A DNA stretch of 7,793 bases, from positions 1-7,793 of the forward strand of contig JAFYAD010000029.1 in assembly GCA_017540915.1 (NCBI GenBank), written 5' to 3'. Shown one piece after another: positions 1 through 5,938 of the stretch (position 1 is its first letter; each line of letters begins with the position of its first letter). The translations under genes were made by a program, and so were the position numbers. The notes below the pieces were generated by a model that was given only the letters and a program-made list of their open reading frames with translations, ran no database searches and had not been told where the DNA came from. The stretch comes from Lachnospiraceae bacterium (lineage in GTDB: Bacteria > Bacillota_A > Clostridia > Lachnospirales > Lachnospiraceae).

Positions 1-479
1 CCCTTATGCAGCATGGTGTGGAGGAGTTTCCTGGCTTCTTCATGGTAATTGAAAATACCTTCACCGTTGCCCCAGCGGTTTCCTGCCAGTATCAGATCCA
101 TGGCAAAATATTCCTCACCGTCGGGAGCGGCGCCCTGTGAGTTCTTGGAACCGTCGGTGGCATTTGACCAGCAGAAATATCCGACATTGTAGCCGTCTTC
201 CAGGAACATGTAGGTCTTGGCCCATTTCCATATGCGGTCGAACTCCTCTTTTTTGTCAAGCTGTACGCACATCATCATGCCGTAGCTCATACCCTCGGTA
301 CGGGCGTCGTGATTGCCGGTGTCTTCCATGTATCCCATGTCTGTGCCTACCGGGGTGTAAAAACGCTCGTCATCACTGCCGTAAAAGATGGTGTTGAAGA
401 TCTCCTCACAGCGGGCTTTAGCAGCTGTATCATCAATACCGTATGCATTAAGGTAGTTTTTATATTCTCTTGTAGCCAT
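1..479 (-). CDS. GH8 reducing-end xylose-releasing exo-oligoxylanase, N-terminal part (runs off the window)
   Basis: Reading the minus strand from the ATG at 479-477 gives 159 complete codons open to the window edge, so the C-terminal part is missing. The protein begins [17 protein letters not shown]. It carries the GH8 signature [14 protein letters not shown] (residues 58-70), in which Glu62 is the expected general acid. A second conserved block, [20 protein letters not shown] (residues 118-137), follows; its Asp120 lies in the catalytic cleft of the family. These blocks resemble the Rex-type enzymes (EC 3.2.1.156), which remove xylose from the reducing end of xylo-oligosaccharides, rather than endoglucanases of the same family. 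There is no signal peptide, so a cytoplasmic enzyme acting on imported oligosaccharides is inferred. A GGAGG sits four bases before the ATG and supports this start. The gene is divergent from uxuA and shares its control region. Family assignment is firm; exact specificity is inferred from half a protein. Confidence 0.92.
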   Translation of the reverse strand, partial: MATREYKNYLNAYGIDDTAAKARCEEIFNTIFYGSDDERFYTPVGTDMGYMEDTGNHDARTEGMSYGMMMCVQLDKKEEFDRIWKWAKTYMFLEDGYNVGYFCWSNATDGSKNSQGAAPDGEEYFAMDLILAGNRWGNGEGIFNYHEEARKLLHTMLHK

Positions 480-618
480 ATGTCCTCCGTTTTAAAAATG
501 GTAAATGTCCGGAACCGTGGCAATTTGTATAAAAATGCCCGTATCTGCTCAATCGTCTGTGCACCTGAACAGTAAACGGGGCATGTGCCACAATCGCCGG
601 TGCAGGATCAACAAAACC

Positions 619-647
619 ACTATATCAGAAAAGAGTATTTTTATCAA
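619..647 (-). promoter_or_regulatory. Sigma-A promoter for the GH8 gene
   Basis: On the minus strand TTGATA (647-642) is followed by exactly 17 bases and then TATAGT (624-619), preceded by TGA, which makes an extended -10. Five of six -35 bases and five of six -10 bases fit the consensus. Transcription should begin near 612 and give a leader of about 133 nt before the GH8 ATG. Confidence 0.7.
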
Positions 648-654
648 TTGGTAA
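641..654. repeat. Near-palindrome TTATCAATTGGTAA over the GH8 -35 box, candidate operator
   Basis: TTATCAATTGGTAA is a 14-base dyad with a single mismatched pair (reverse complement TTACCAATTGATAA). It covers the -35 hexamer of the GH8 promoter and lies about 17 bp upstream of the uxuA -35 box. That position would suit a repressor or shared regulator. The protein that would bind it cannot be read from the sequence. Confidence 0.4.
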
Positions 655-671
655 ATAACAGGAAGAAATTT

Positions 672-700
672 TTGACCGATTTTGGATATTGTGCTATACT
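672..700 (+). promoter_or_regulatory. Sigma-A promoter for the uxuA-uxuB-araC operon
   Basis: TTGACC (672-677), a 17-base spacer and TATACT (695-700) fit the sigma-A consensus at five of six positions each. TGC directly before the -10 supplies an extended -10 element. Transcription should start near 706-708. No other promoter of this quality lies between here and the uxuA start codon. Confidence 0.78.
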
Positions 701-715
701 GTAAACGGCGATTTT

Positions 716-741
716 TGCAATATAAAATGCTCAATATTGCA
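716..741 (+). repeat. Perfect inverted repeat TGCAATAT-N10-ATATTGCA just downstream of the uxuA start site
   Basis: The arms at 716-723 and 734-741 match perfectly over 8 bp with a 10-base gap. The centre lies about 22 bases after the predicted transcription start. As DNA it could be an operator for a dimeric repressor; as RNA it would form a small hairpin near the 5' end. No T-tract follows, so it is not a terminator. Confidence 0.5.
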
Positions 742-749
742 CTGTCAAA

Positions 750-825
750 GGGATCGTGCCATCATATACACTGATATCGGATCGTGGGAATACCAGGCAT
801 AAAACGATCCCGACAGATCCGGATC
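750..825 (+). promoter_or_regulatory. Structured part of the uxuA 5' leader with competing pairings
   Basis: GGGATCGT (750-757) is perfectly complementary to ACGATCCC (804-811), and GCC (758-760) can add pairs with GGC (796-798) across a five-base bulge. A competing hairpin pairs CGGATC (778-783) with GATCCG (816-821) and GGGA (786-789) with TCCC (808-811). Both use 808-811, so the two folds exclude each other. GATCCGGATC (816-825) is also a perfect 10-bp palindrome. The ribosome binding site at 839-844 stays outside both folds. I recognise no known riboswitch class, and protein-binding sites in DNA remain an equal explanation. Confidence 0.4.
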
Positions 826-853
826 AAATATAACTCACAGGAGGCTTTCGACA

Positions 854-1924
854 ATGGATATGAGTTTTCGCTGGTACGGCAGCGCATTTGATACCGTCAC
901 ACTGAAACAGATACGTCAGATCCCCGGGGTTAAGGGAGTTATAACCACTCTTTACGACACCAAGCCCGGCGAGGTATGGAAGAGGGAGCAGATCCGTGCT
1001 CTCAAGGATGAAGTTGAGGCAGCAGGCCTTAAGATCCTGGGCATCGAGTCGGTCAATGTACATGATGCCATAAAGGCGGGAACCCCCGACAGGGACGAGT
1101 ACATCGACAATTACATCGAAACCCTGAGAGCTCTCGGCGAGGAGGACATTCATCTGGTATGCTACAACTTCATGCCGGTCTTTGACTGGACACGCTCCGA
1201 GCTTGCCAGGGTGAGAGCCGACGGTTCCACCGTGCTGGCATACAACCAGAAGACCATCGACTCCATAAAACCCGAGGAAATGTTTGCTTCCATCAGCGCT
1301 GATGCGGGTTCATCCGTACTGCCGGGGTGGGAGCCGGAGCGCATGGCAAAGATAAAGGAGCTCTTCGAGCTCTACAAAGATATTGACGACGAAAAGCTTT
1401 TTGAAAACCTTAAGTATTTCCTGGAGCGCATCATGCCGATATGCAACGAATTCGACATAAAGATGGCCATACATCCGGACGATCCCGCATGGCCGGTCTT
1501 CGGTCTCCCCAGGATCATCATCAATCAGGAGAACATCCTGCGCATGATGAAGATGGTGGACGATCCACATAACGGAGTGACCTTCTGCTCCGGCTCATAC
1601 GGAACCAACAGAGCCAACGATCTGCCGGGCATGATACGCGCGTTAAAAGGCAGGATACATTTCGCCCACGTCAGAAACCTGAAGTTCAATTCCAATGATG
1701 ACTTTGAGGAGGCGGCACATCTGTCCGCCGACGGAAGCTTTGATATGTATGAGATCATGAAAGCCCTGTATGAGACCGGTTTTGACGGTCCCATCCGCCC
1801 GGACCACGGCAGGATGATATGGGACGAGGTTGCCATGCCGGGCTACGGTCTTTACGACAGGGCTCTCGGCGCCACATATCTGAACGGTCTTTGGGAGGCG
1901 ATAGTCAAAAATGCTGCTAAGTGA
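854..1924 (+). CDS. uxuA: Mannonate dehydratase UxuA (EC 4.2.1.8)
   Basis: This cytoplasmic enzyme removes water from D-mannonate to give 2-keto-3-deoxy-D-gluconate, the last step specific to the glucuronate branch. The 356-residue protein is the usual length for the Gram-positive form and matches the family along its whole length, as a TIM barrel of the xylose-isomerase-like type. Visible active-site blocks are CYNFMPVFDWTR (103-114), MAIHPDDP (204-211), TFCSGSYG (243-250), HFAHVRN (269-275) and IRPDHGR (314-320). By comparison with solved family members, His207, Cys245, His272 and Asp317 should bind the divalent metal. The ATG at 854 has AGGAGG nine bases upstream (839-844), which settles the start. 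It is the first gene of the operon, and its last 14 bases overlap uxuB, suggesting coupled translation. Nothing is missing or disrupted. Confidence 0.97.
   Translation: MDMSFRWYGSAFDTVTLKQIRQIPGVKGVITTLYDTKPGEVWKREQIRALKDEVEAAGLKILGIESVNVHDAIKAGTPDRDEYIDNYIETLRALGEEDIHLVCYNFMPVFDWTRSELARVRADGSTVLAYNQKTIDSIKPEEMFASISADAGSSVLPGWEPERMAKIKELFELYKDIDDEKLFENLKYFLERIMPICNEFDIKMAIHPDDPAWPVFGLPRIIINQENILRMMKMVDDPHNGVTFCSGSYGTNRANDLPGMIRALKGRIHFAHVRNLKFNSNDDFEEAAHLSADGSFDMYEIMKALYETGFDGPIRPDHGRMIWDEVAMPGYGLYDRALGATYLNGLWEAIVKNAAK
1893..1898 (+). promoter_or_regulatory. Ribosome binding site of uxuB inside the uxuA coding end
   Basis: GGGAGG lies 12 bases before the uxuB ATG at 1911 and within the last codons of uxuA. 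The next in-frame ATG is 29 codons further on, inside the conserved N-terminal region, so this site decides the start. The long spacing and the 14-base overlap suggest translational coupling. Confidence 0.6.
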
Positions 1925-3410
1925 ATCTGAGATAATCAAAAATAAAGAGACCCTGATCCAAAAGGGTTACGAACTGCCTGCATACGACAGAAAACTGATG
2001 CGGGACAACACAAAGGTCTCGCCGGAATGGATCCATTTCGGTGCCGGCAACATCGCCCGTGCCTACATAGCCGACATTGCGGAACAGCTCATCACTAAGG
2101 GCGATATGAAAAGCGGTCTTATCATGTGCGGCGAATTTGAAGAAGAGCTTGTGGAGGGCATCTACCGCGGTCATGACGAACTCTTCATAAATGTCACACT
2201 CTGTGCCGACGGCAGCATGCGCAAAAAAATCTGCGGCAGCATAGCTGAAGCGGATGTGCTGTATGAAGACGGCGACATGGACAGACTCAGGGAGATTTTC
2301 GCCTCACCCTCGCTGAAATTTGCAAGCTTTACCGTCACAGAAAAGGGTTACAGAACCTCTCCCGGTGACAATATGGACAGTTTCATGGGAAAGGTTGCGT
2401 CCCTCCTTTATCACAGATATAAAAACGGCGCGCTTCCCATAGCCATGGTATCCATGGACAACTGTTCCCACAACGGCGACAAGCCCAAGGATGCAATGCT
2501 GTTTTTTGCAGATCTCACAGGGGACGACGGGTGTATGGATTACCTTAAGGACGAGACAAAAGTATCCTTCCCCTGGAGCATGATAGACAAGATAACACCC
2601 GGCCCCGACGAATCCGTTGTGGCAAAGCTAAAAGAGGATTCCTTTGAGGGACTGACAGAATTCCGTACACCCAGAGGCACCCGTGTAGCTCCCTTTGTAA
2701 ACGCCGAGGAGACAGGATATCTGGTGATAGAGGATGCTTTTCCGAACGGCCGCCCGCCCCTTGAAAACGCGGGAGTCGTACTCTGCGACAAAGAGACTGT
2801 GGACAAGACCGAAAAGATGAAGGTATGCACCTGCCTGAACCCTTTACACACAGCGCTAGCCATATTCGGATGCCTTTTTGGCATGGAATATATCCATGAC
2901 GAGATGGAGGATGCCGATCTTAAGGCTTTGGTCAACAGACTGGGTTACGAGGAAGGTCTTCCCGTAGTGACAGATCCTGTTGTTTTGAGCCCCCGTGAGT
3001 TTCTGGATGCGGTGGTAAAACTTCGACTGCCCAATCCTTTTATGCCGGACTCTCCCAAGAGGATAGCCACCGATACTTCTCAGAAGATCCCCATCCGCTT
3101 CGGACATACCATCAGATCGTGGCGCGAATCGGAGCACGGAACTGCCGGACTAAAGGCTGTTCCGCTGGTGTTTGCGGCATATATCCGGTATCTGGAAGAG
3201 ATCAACGATGCCGGAGAGCACTTTGAAGCAAGCCCGGACCCAATGCTTTCCGAGTTAAAAGCGCTTTCACCGCGCGAACTCCTGAAACGCGAGGATGTGT
3301 TCAACGCAGATCTTTTTGCAGACGGTTTGGGAGAAAAGATCCTGACCTACTACGATGAGATGAGCAAAGGCGCGGGAGCAATCAGAAAAACACTTCATGA
3401 AAATGTATAA
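1911..3410 (+). CDS. uxuB: Fructuronate reductase / D-mannonate oxidoreductase UxuB (EC 1.1.1.57)
   Basis: It reduces D-fructuronate to D-mannonate with NADH, supplying the substrate of UxuA. The 499-residue protein belongs to the polyol-specific long-chain dehydrogenase (mannitol dehydrogenase) family. The N-terminal Rossmann part shows the nucleotide-binding block IHFGAGNIARAY (41-52). The block MVSMDNCSHNG (179-189) follows. The C-terminal domain carries the catalytic stretch KMKVCTCLNPLHTALA (302-317), with Lys304, Asn310 and His313 as the likely Lys/Asn/His set. FGHTIRSWRES (397-407) follows. Pseudomonas mannitol dehydrogenase has Lys-Asn-His at 295-300-303, so the Lys-to-Asn spacing here appears one residue longer. 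From memory this is common in Firmicute relatives. Tight coupling to uxuA makes fructuronate a better substrate than tagaturonate or mannitol; the fold alone would not decide this. Confidence 0.92.
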   Translation: MLLSESEIIKNKETLIQKGYELPAYDRKLMRDNTKVSPEWIHFGAGNIARAYIADIAEQLITKGDMKSGLIMCGEFEEELVEGIYRGHDELFINVTLCADGSMRKKICGSIAEADVLYEDGDMDRLREIFASPSLKFASFTVTEKGYRTSPGDNMDSFMGKVASLLYHRYKNGALPIAMVSMDNCSHNGDKPKDAMLFFADLTGDDGCMDYLKDETKVSFPWSMIDKITPGPDESVVAKLKEDSFEGLTEFRTPRGTRVAPFVNAEETGYLVIEDAFPNGRPPLENAGVVLCDKETVDKTEKMKVCTCLNPLHTALAIFGCLFGMEYIHDEMEDADLKALVNRLGYEEGLPVVTDPVVLSPREFLDAVVKLRLPNPFMPDSPKRIATDTSQKIPIRFGHTIRSWRESEHGTAGLKAVPLVFAAYIRYLEEINDAGEHFEASPDPMLSELKALSPRELLKREDVFNADLFADGLGEKILTYYDEMSKGAGAIRKTLHENV

Positions 3411-3447
3411 GTCAGATCATACCGACAGAGAACATGTGAGGTAAAAA

Positions 3448-4386
3448 ATGATGAGTACTGACAATGAAATAGATTACAAACAGGCCAATTGGGATTTTGG
3501 ACACGGACGCCGGGTGGTCGGCGTTGACGAAATGGTAGAGTGCAGGATCGGCAATCTTTGCCGTATATGGCACAATGAGCAGGATGAGATCTATACCAAG
3601 CACCGGCACTCCGCATTGGAGATCATCATGCCAGAGGAGAACAACTACACCGTGACCGCATTCGGAAAGACTTACGAACTCAAGCCCTGGGAGATACTAT
3701 TTATACCACCGGGAGTAACTCATGAACTCACTCCGCCCAGCGACGGAACACGCTTTATCTACCTTATGGATATCAGCCGGTTTACTTCTCTGCGGAGTTT
3801 TTCCAGCATTATGTCCATAATCTCACATCCGCTTCTCATCACAAAAGAGGCCATGCCTCTTCTCCACGGTCAGCTGATGGATATACTGGTCCAGATCAAC
3901 GACGAATATTTCAGCTGCTCGGAATACTCGGATCTTTCCATCCCTTCACTGCTCCTGAAGATGCTGGTGCTGATGGGCAGATCGGATGAGCTGTCACGTC
4001 TGGCAGAAAGAGACCCGGATGAGGCAGAACGCAAAGAATATGCAGAACTGTTTAACAACAGCATCAAATACGTGGATGAGCATTTCACCGAAAAACTTTC
4101 CCTTGATGATATGTCAGCCCGTACAGGTTACTCGAAATTCCATTTTTCGAGACTCTTCAAAAAATACACAGGCTATAACTTCAGTGATTACCTCTGCGCC
4201 CGCAGGGTAAATGAAGCCAGAATGCTGTTGCTGGTCAAGGAGACATCCGTAACCGATGTTGCGATATCATCCGGATTTTCCAGCATATCTACCTTCAACA
4301 GGGTGTTCAAACAGCAGACCGGATTCTCACCCAGCGAGTACCGTCAGTTAAAACAGACCGAGACGGCGCAGGAACGCATCTCATAA
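3448..4386 (+). CDS. AraC-family transcriptional regulator with N-terminal cupin sensor domain
   Basis: The 312-residue protein has the usual two-part build of sugar-responsive AraC regulators. Residues about 30-110 form a cupin sensor, seen in the block KHRHSALEIIMPEE (51-64) and in IPPGVTHEL (86-94), with His52, His54, Glu58 and His92 at the cupin positions. A helical linker follows. Residues about 203-302 form the DNA-binding domain: the first helix-turn-helix is at 217-242 (LSLDDMSARTGYSKFHFSRL onward), and the second at 267-299 ends in the classic GFSPSEYRQLK. The ATG at 3448 has a GAGG about seven bases upstream; a second ATG follows at once and either could serve. It lies 37 bases after uxuB without a terminator, so it is the third gene of the operon. 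It probably regulates this cluster, possibly including GH8 and GH43. The inducer cannot be deduced. Its stop overlaps the GH43 end by 6 bp. Confidence 0.95.
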   Translation: MMSTDNEIDYKQANWDFGHGRRVVGVDEMVECRIGNLCRIWHNEQDEIYTKHRHSALEIIMPEENNYTVTAFGKTYELKPWEILFIPPGVTHELTPPSDGTRFIYLMDISRFTSLRSFSSIMSIISHPLLITKEAMPLLHGQLMDILVQINDEYFSCSEYSDLSIPSLLLKMLVLMGRSDELSRLAERDPDEAERKEYAELFNNSIKYVDEHFTEKLSLDDMSARTGYSKFHFSRLFKKYTGYNFSDYLCARRVNEARMLLLVKETSVTDVAISSGFSSISTFNRVFKQQTGFSPSEYRQLKQTETAQERIS

Positions 4387-5832
4387 GAGTCTGAATTCTC
4401 TGAATACCGCCGTCCCTCCGGAATTTTCGGTGGAAAAACACGAGAGGCCGTATCTGCATCCCGTAAAATGATCAAGCCTGAACTTTAATCCGTGGGCAGA
4501 ACCTGCCTGACGGTATCCATCCTGCGATCTTACAAAACATGTGGCAATGTCCTTTGTAAAATCGCAGGATATTTTTATGTCCGCTACAGGACCGTCCAGC
4601 TCTTCCTTATACTCCGTCAGTCCTTCGCCATCGCTCAGCTCCCACACACTGCCTTCGCCGGTGTTGCTGAACATCACGGCGTAATACCTGTCATTTTCTC
4701 TGGTGATACCCACAAAAGCATAATCACCCTGGAACGCCGAAAGACCGGCGAAATCGCCGTTTCTCAAAGCCGTGCCGTCCACTGTCACGGTTGCTTCGCT
4801 GACAGGTCCCTGTATCTTCTGCGTCAGCGTATTTTTTGCATGAAAAATATTACGGCATACCTTGTCCGTAGTGACATGATACCCCCTGTCAAATCTTATC
4901 AGATCAAGATCCGGCTCATGGTTGAACTGCCAGAAATCTTTATATCCATTCTCGAAATCATCACTGCCGCAGAGTCCCACAAGCTCACACTCTTCAACCG
5001 TATCATAATTTTCAAATTCAGGCTTTCCGTCCTTCCATTCAAAGGGCACTATAACAGGCAGTCTTCCGACTGCTCCGCTGTCCTGGAACATTATCATGTG
5101 CCATCCCTGCGATCCCTTCACGACTCCGCCCTGGGCTATCCCGTCATTTCTTATACCGAGATCCTCATCATAGATATCGCCTCCCGTGAACTCACCCTCA
5201 AGGCTTTCCGCGGTGTACATAGCCTCCACTCTCCTCCAGCGGTCTTTCCTCGAATGGATCATGAAAAGACAATATTTTCCGTCGATCTTATAAATATGGG
5301 ATCCTTCAAATCCCAGCATGGGCTTATCCCTGTCAGAGACAATGATCCTGTCGAGGCCGCCGTTTAACGGACCTGTGAGATCCGGATTTAGTTCGGTCAG
5401 GTGAATATCCGTGTTTCCGTACACGATATAAACCCTCCCGTCATTGTCGAACAAGAGCGACGAATCATGATAGAACCCTTCTATCTCACTCATCTCCCAC
5501 GGACCGCGAAGATCCTTTGCTCTGTAAAGGTATGTTTTGTGTGTATCGTTGGATGCGAACACCACATAAAACAGATCGTTATGAAGCTTAAGTGACGGAG
5601 CCCACATGCCCTTTCCGTAGATATATGCATCGCCCTCAAGTCTGCGGGCCGGTGTGCTCTCAAGCTTGTCAAAAACATAGGAGTAATGCTCCCATCTTTT
5701 CAGATCTGCGGATCTCAGTATCTCTCCTCCCGGGCAAAAGTGCATTGTGGTGGTGATGAGATAATAGTATCCGTCGTGAAATATCACGTCCGGATCCGGT
5801 ATGTCCATATAAATGTGATAATTTGGAAACAT
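4381..5832 (-). CDS. GH43 beta-xylosidase / alpha-L-arabinofuranosidase with C-terminal GH43_C2 domain
   Basis: This 483-residue glycosidase should release xylose or arabinose from the non-reducing ends of xylo- or arabinoxylo-oligosaccharides by the inverting mechanism of GH43. Residues 1 to about 285 form the five-bladed propeller. DIPDPDVI (10-17) gives Asp13 as catalytic base, HDSSLLFDNDGR (122-133) gives Asp123 as the pKa-setting residue, and GFEGSHIYK (174-182) gives Glu176 as general acid. TTTMHFCPGGEILRSADL (27-44) is typical of the xylosidase/arabinofuranosidase branch. From about 290 a beta-sandwich GH43_C2 domain follows, shown by FWQFNHEPD (300-308), AKNTLTQKIQGP (332-343) and GDFAGLSAFQGDYAFVGI (359-376). 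No signal peptide is present, so a cytoplasmic role is inferred. AGGAGA six bases before the ATG fixes the start. The gene converges on the araC gene and follows the MutS-like gene after 106 bp. Xylosidase versus arabinofuranosidase cannot be settled by eye. Confidence 0.94.
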   Translation of the reverse strand: MFPNYHIYMDIPDPDVIFHDGYYYLITTTMHFCPGGEILRSADLKRWEHYSYVFDKLESTPARRLEGDAYIYGKGMWAPSLKLHNDLFYVVFASNDTHKTYLYRAKDLRGPWEMSEIEGFYHDSSLLFDNDGRVYIVYGNTDIHLTELNPDLTGPLNGGLDRIIVSDRDKPMLGFEGSHIYKIDGKYCLFMIHSRKDRWRRVEAMYTAESLEGEFTGGDIYDEDLGIRNDGIAQGGVVKGSQGWHMIMFQDSGAVGRLPVIVPFEWKDGKPEFENYDTVEECELVGLCGSDDFENGYKDFWQFNHEPDLDLIRFDRGYHVTTDKVCRNIFHAKNTLTQKIQGPVSEATVTVDGTALRNGDFAGLSAFQGDYAFVGITRENDRYYAVMFSNTGEGSVWELSDGEGLTEYKEELDGPVADIKISCDFTKDIATCFVRSQDGYRQAGSAHGLKFRLDHFTGCRYGLSCFSTENSGGTAVFREFRLL

Positions 5833-5938
5833 AAGTATTCTCCTGATATGGTTTTTCAGATATTATTTTGTCTTTTGAGATAATCCGGCACGAATACATA
5901 CACTGCTGTCCGTAATCGTGCCGGAACAAACTATGGTG
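5833..5938 (-). promoter_or_regulatory. Upstream region of GH43 with its ribosome binding site
   Basis: The 106 bp between the MutS-like stop and the GH43 start contain the inverted repeat described separately, an AT-rich stretch (about 5860-5880) and AGGAGA (5844-5839 on the minus strand). A possible -10, TAATAT, occurs in the AT-rich stretch, but no matching -35 box lies at the right distance. GH43 may therefore need an activator, or be read through from the gene upstream. This is a weak promoter call. Confidence 0.35.
5885..5924 (-). terminator. Strong inverted repeat after the MutS-like gene: imperfect terminator or GH43 operator
   Basis: CCGGCACGA (5885-5893) and TCGTGCCGG (5916-5924) are perfect complements. 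The pairing extends past one mismatch to TAC/GTA, giving about 12 pairs with a 14-base loop. On the minus strand the hairpin starts 15 bases after the MutS-like stop codon, which suits a terminator. However, it is followed by ATTATCTC rather than a run of T, so intrinsic termination would be poor. It could instead be a binding site upstream of the GH43 start. Confidence 0.4.

Larger units (their letters stand above)
480..853. promoter_or_regulatory. Divergent intergenic control region between GH8 and uxuA
   Basis: This 374-base gene-free stretch is AT-richer than its flanks and separates two divergent genes. It holds one sigma-A-type promoter for each direction, with the -35 boxes only 24 bp apart. 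It also holds a near-palindrome over the GH8 -35 box, a perfect 8-bp inverted repeat just after the uxuA start site, and further pairing elements in the uxuA leader. The two leaders are about 133 nt (GH8) and 147 nt (uxuA). Joint control of both transcripts from here is inferred from the arrangement. No open reading frame in it has a convincing start or composition. Confidence 0.8.

Noticed and set aside
137..575. Two short plus-strand frames (137-397 and 309-575) at the left end
   Set aside because: They run opposite the GH8 gene. The first is rich in Cys and Arg in a way typical of shadow frames, and the second runs into the divergent control region without a ribosome binding site.
700..713. 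Catabolite response element (CcpA site) at the uxuA start site
   Set aside because: Only the first half TGTAAACG fits; the second half lacks the expected CA end. It is kept as a half-match in the repeat finding but not annotated.
549..734. 61-residue minus-strand frame inside the divergent control region
   Set aside because: It covers both predicted promoters, has no ribosome binding site and has no protein-like pattern.
480..853. Known riboswitch, tRNA or small RNA gene in the intergenic region
   Set aside because: No cloverleaf, conserved riboswitch core or intrinsic terminator is visible; only inverted repeats can be supported.
824..2174. Several minus-strand frames opposite uxuA and the start of uxuB
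   Set aside because: All are shadows of two well-conserved genes and lack ribosome binding sites or recognisable domains.
4330..4440. Bidirectional terminator between araC and GH43
   Set aside because: The two coding regions overlap and I see no stem followed by a T-run within the ends of either gene.
4492..5367. 291-residue open frame on the plus strand
   Set aside because: It lies wholly antisense to the GH43 gene, which has all catalytic motifs intact. The frame has no ribosome binding site and no recognisable domain.
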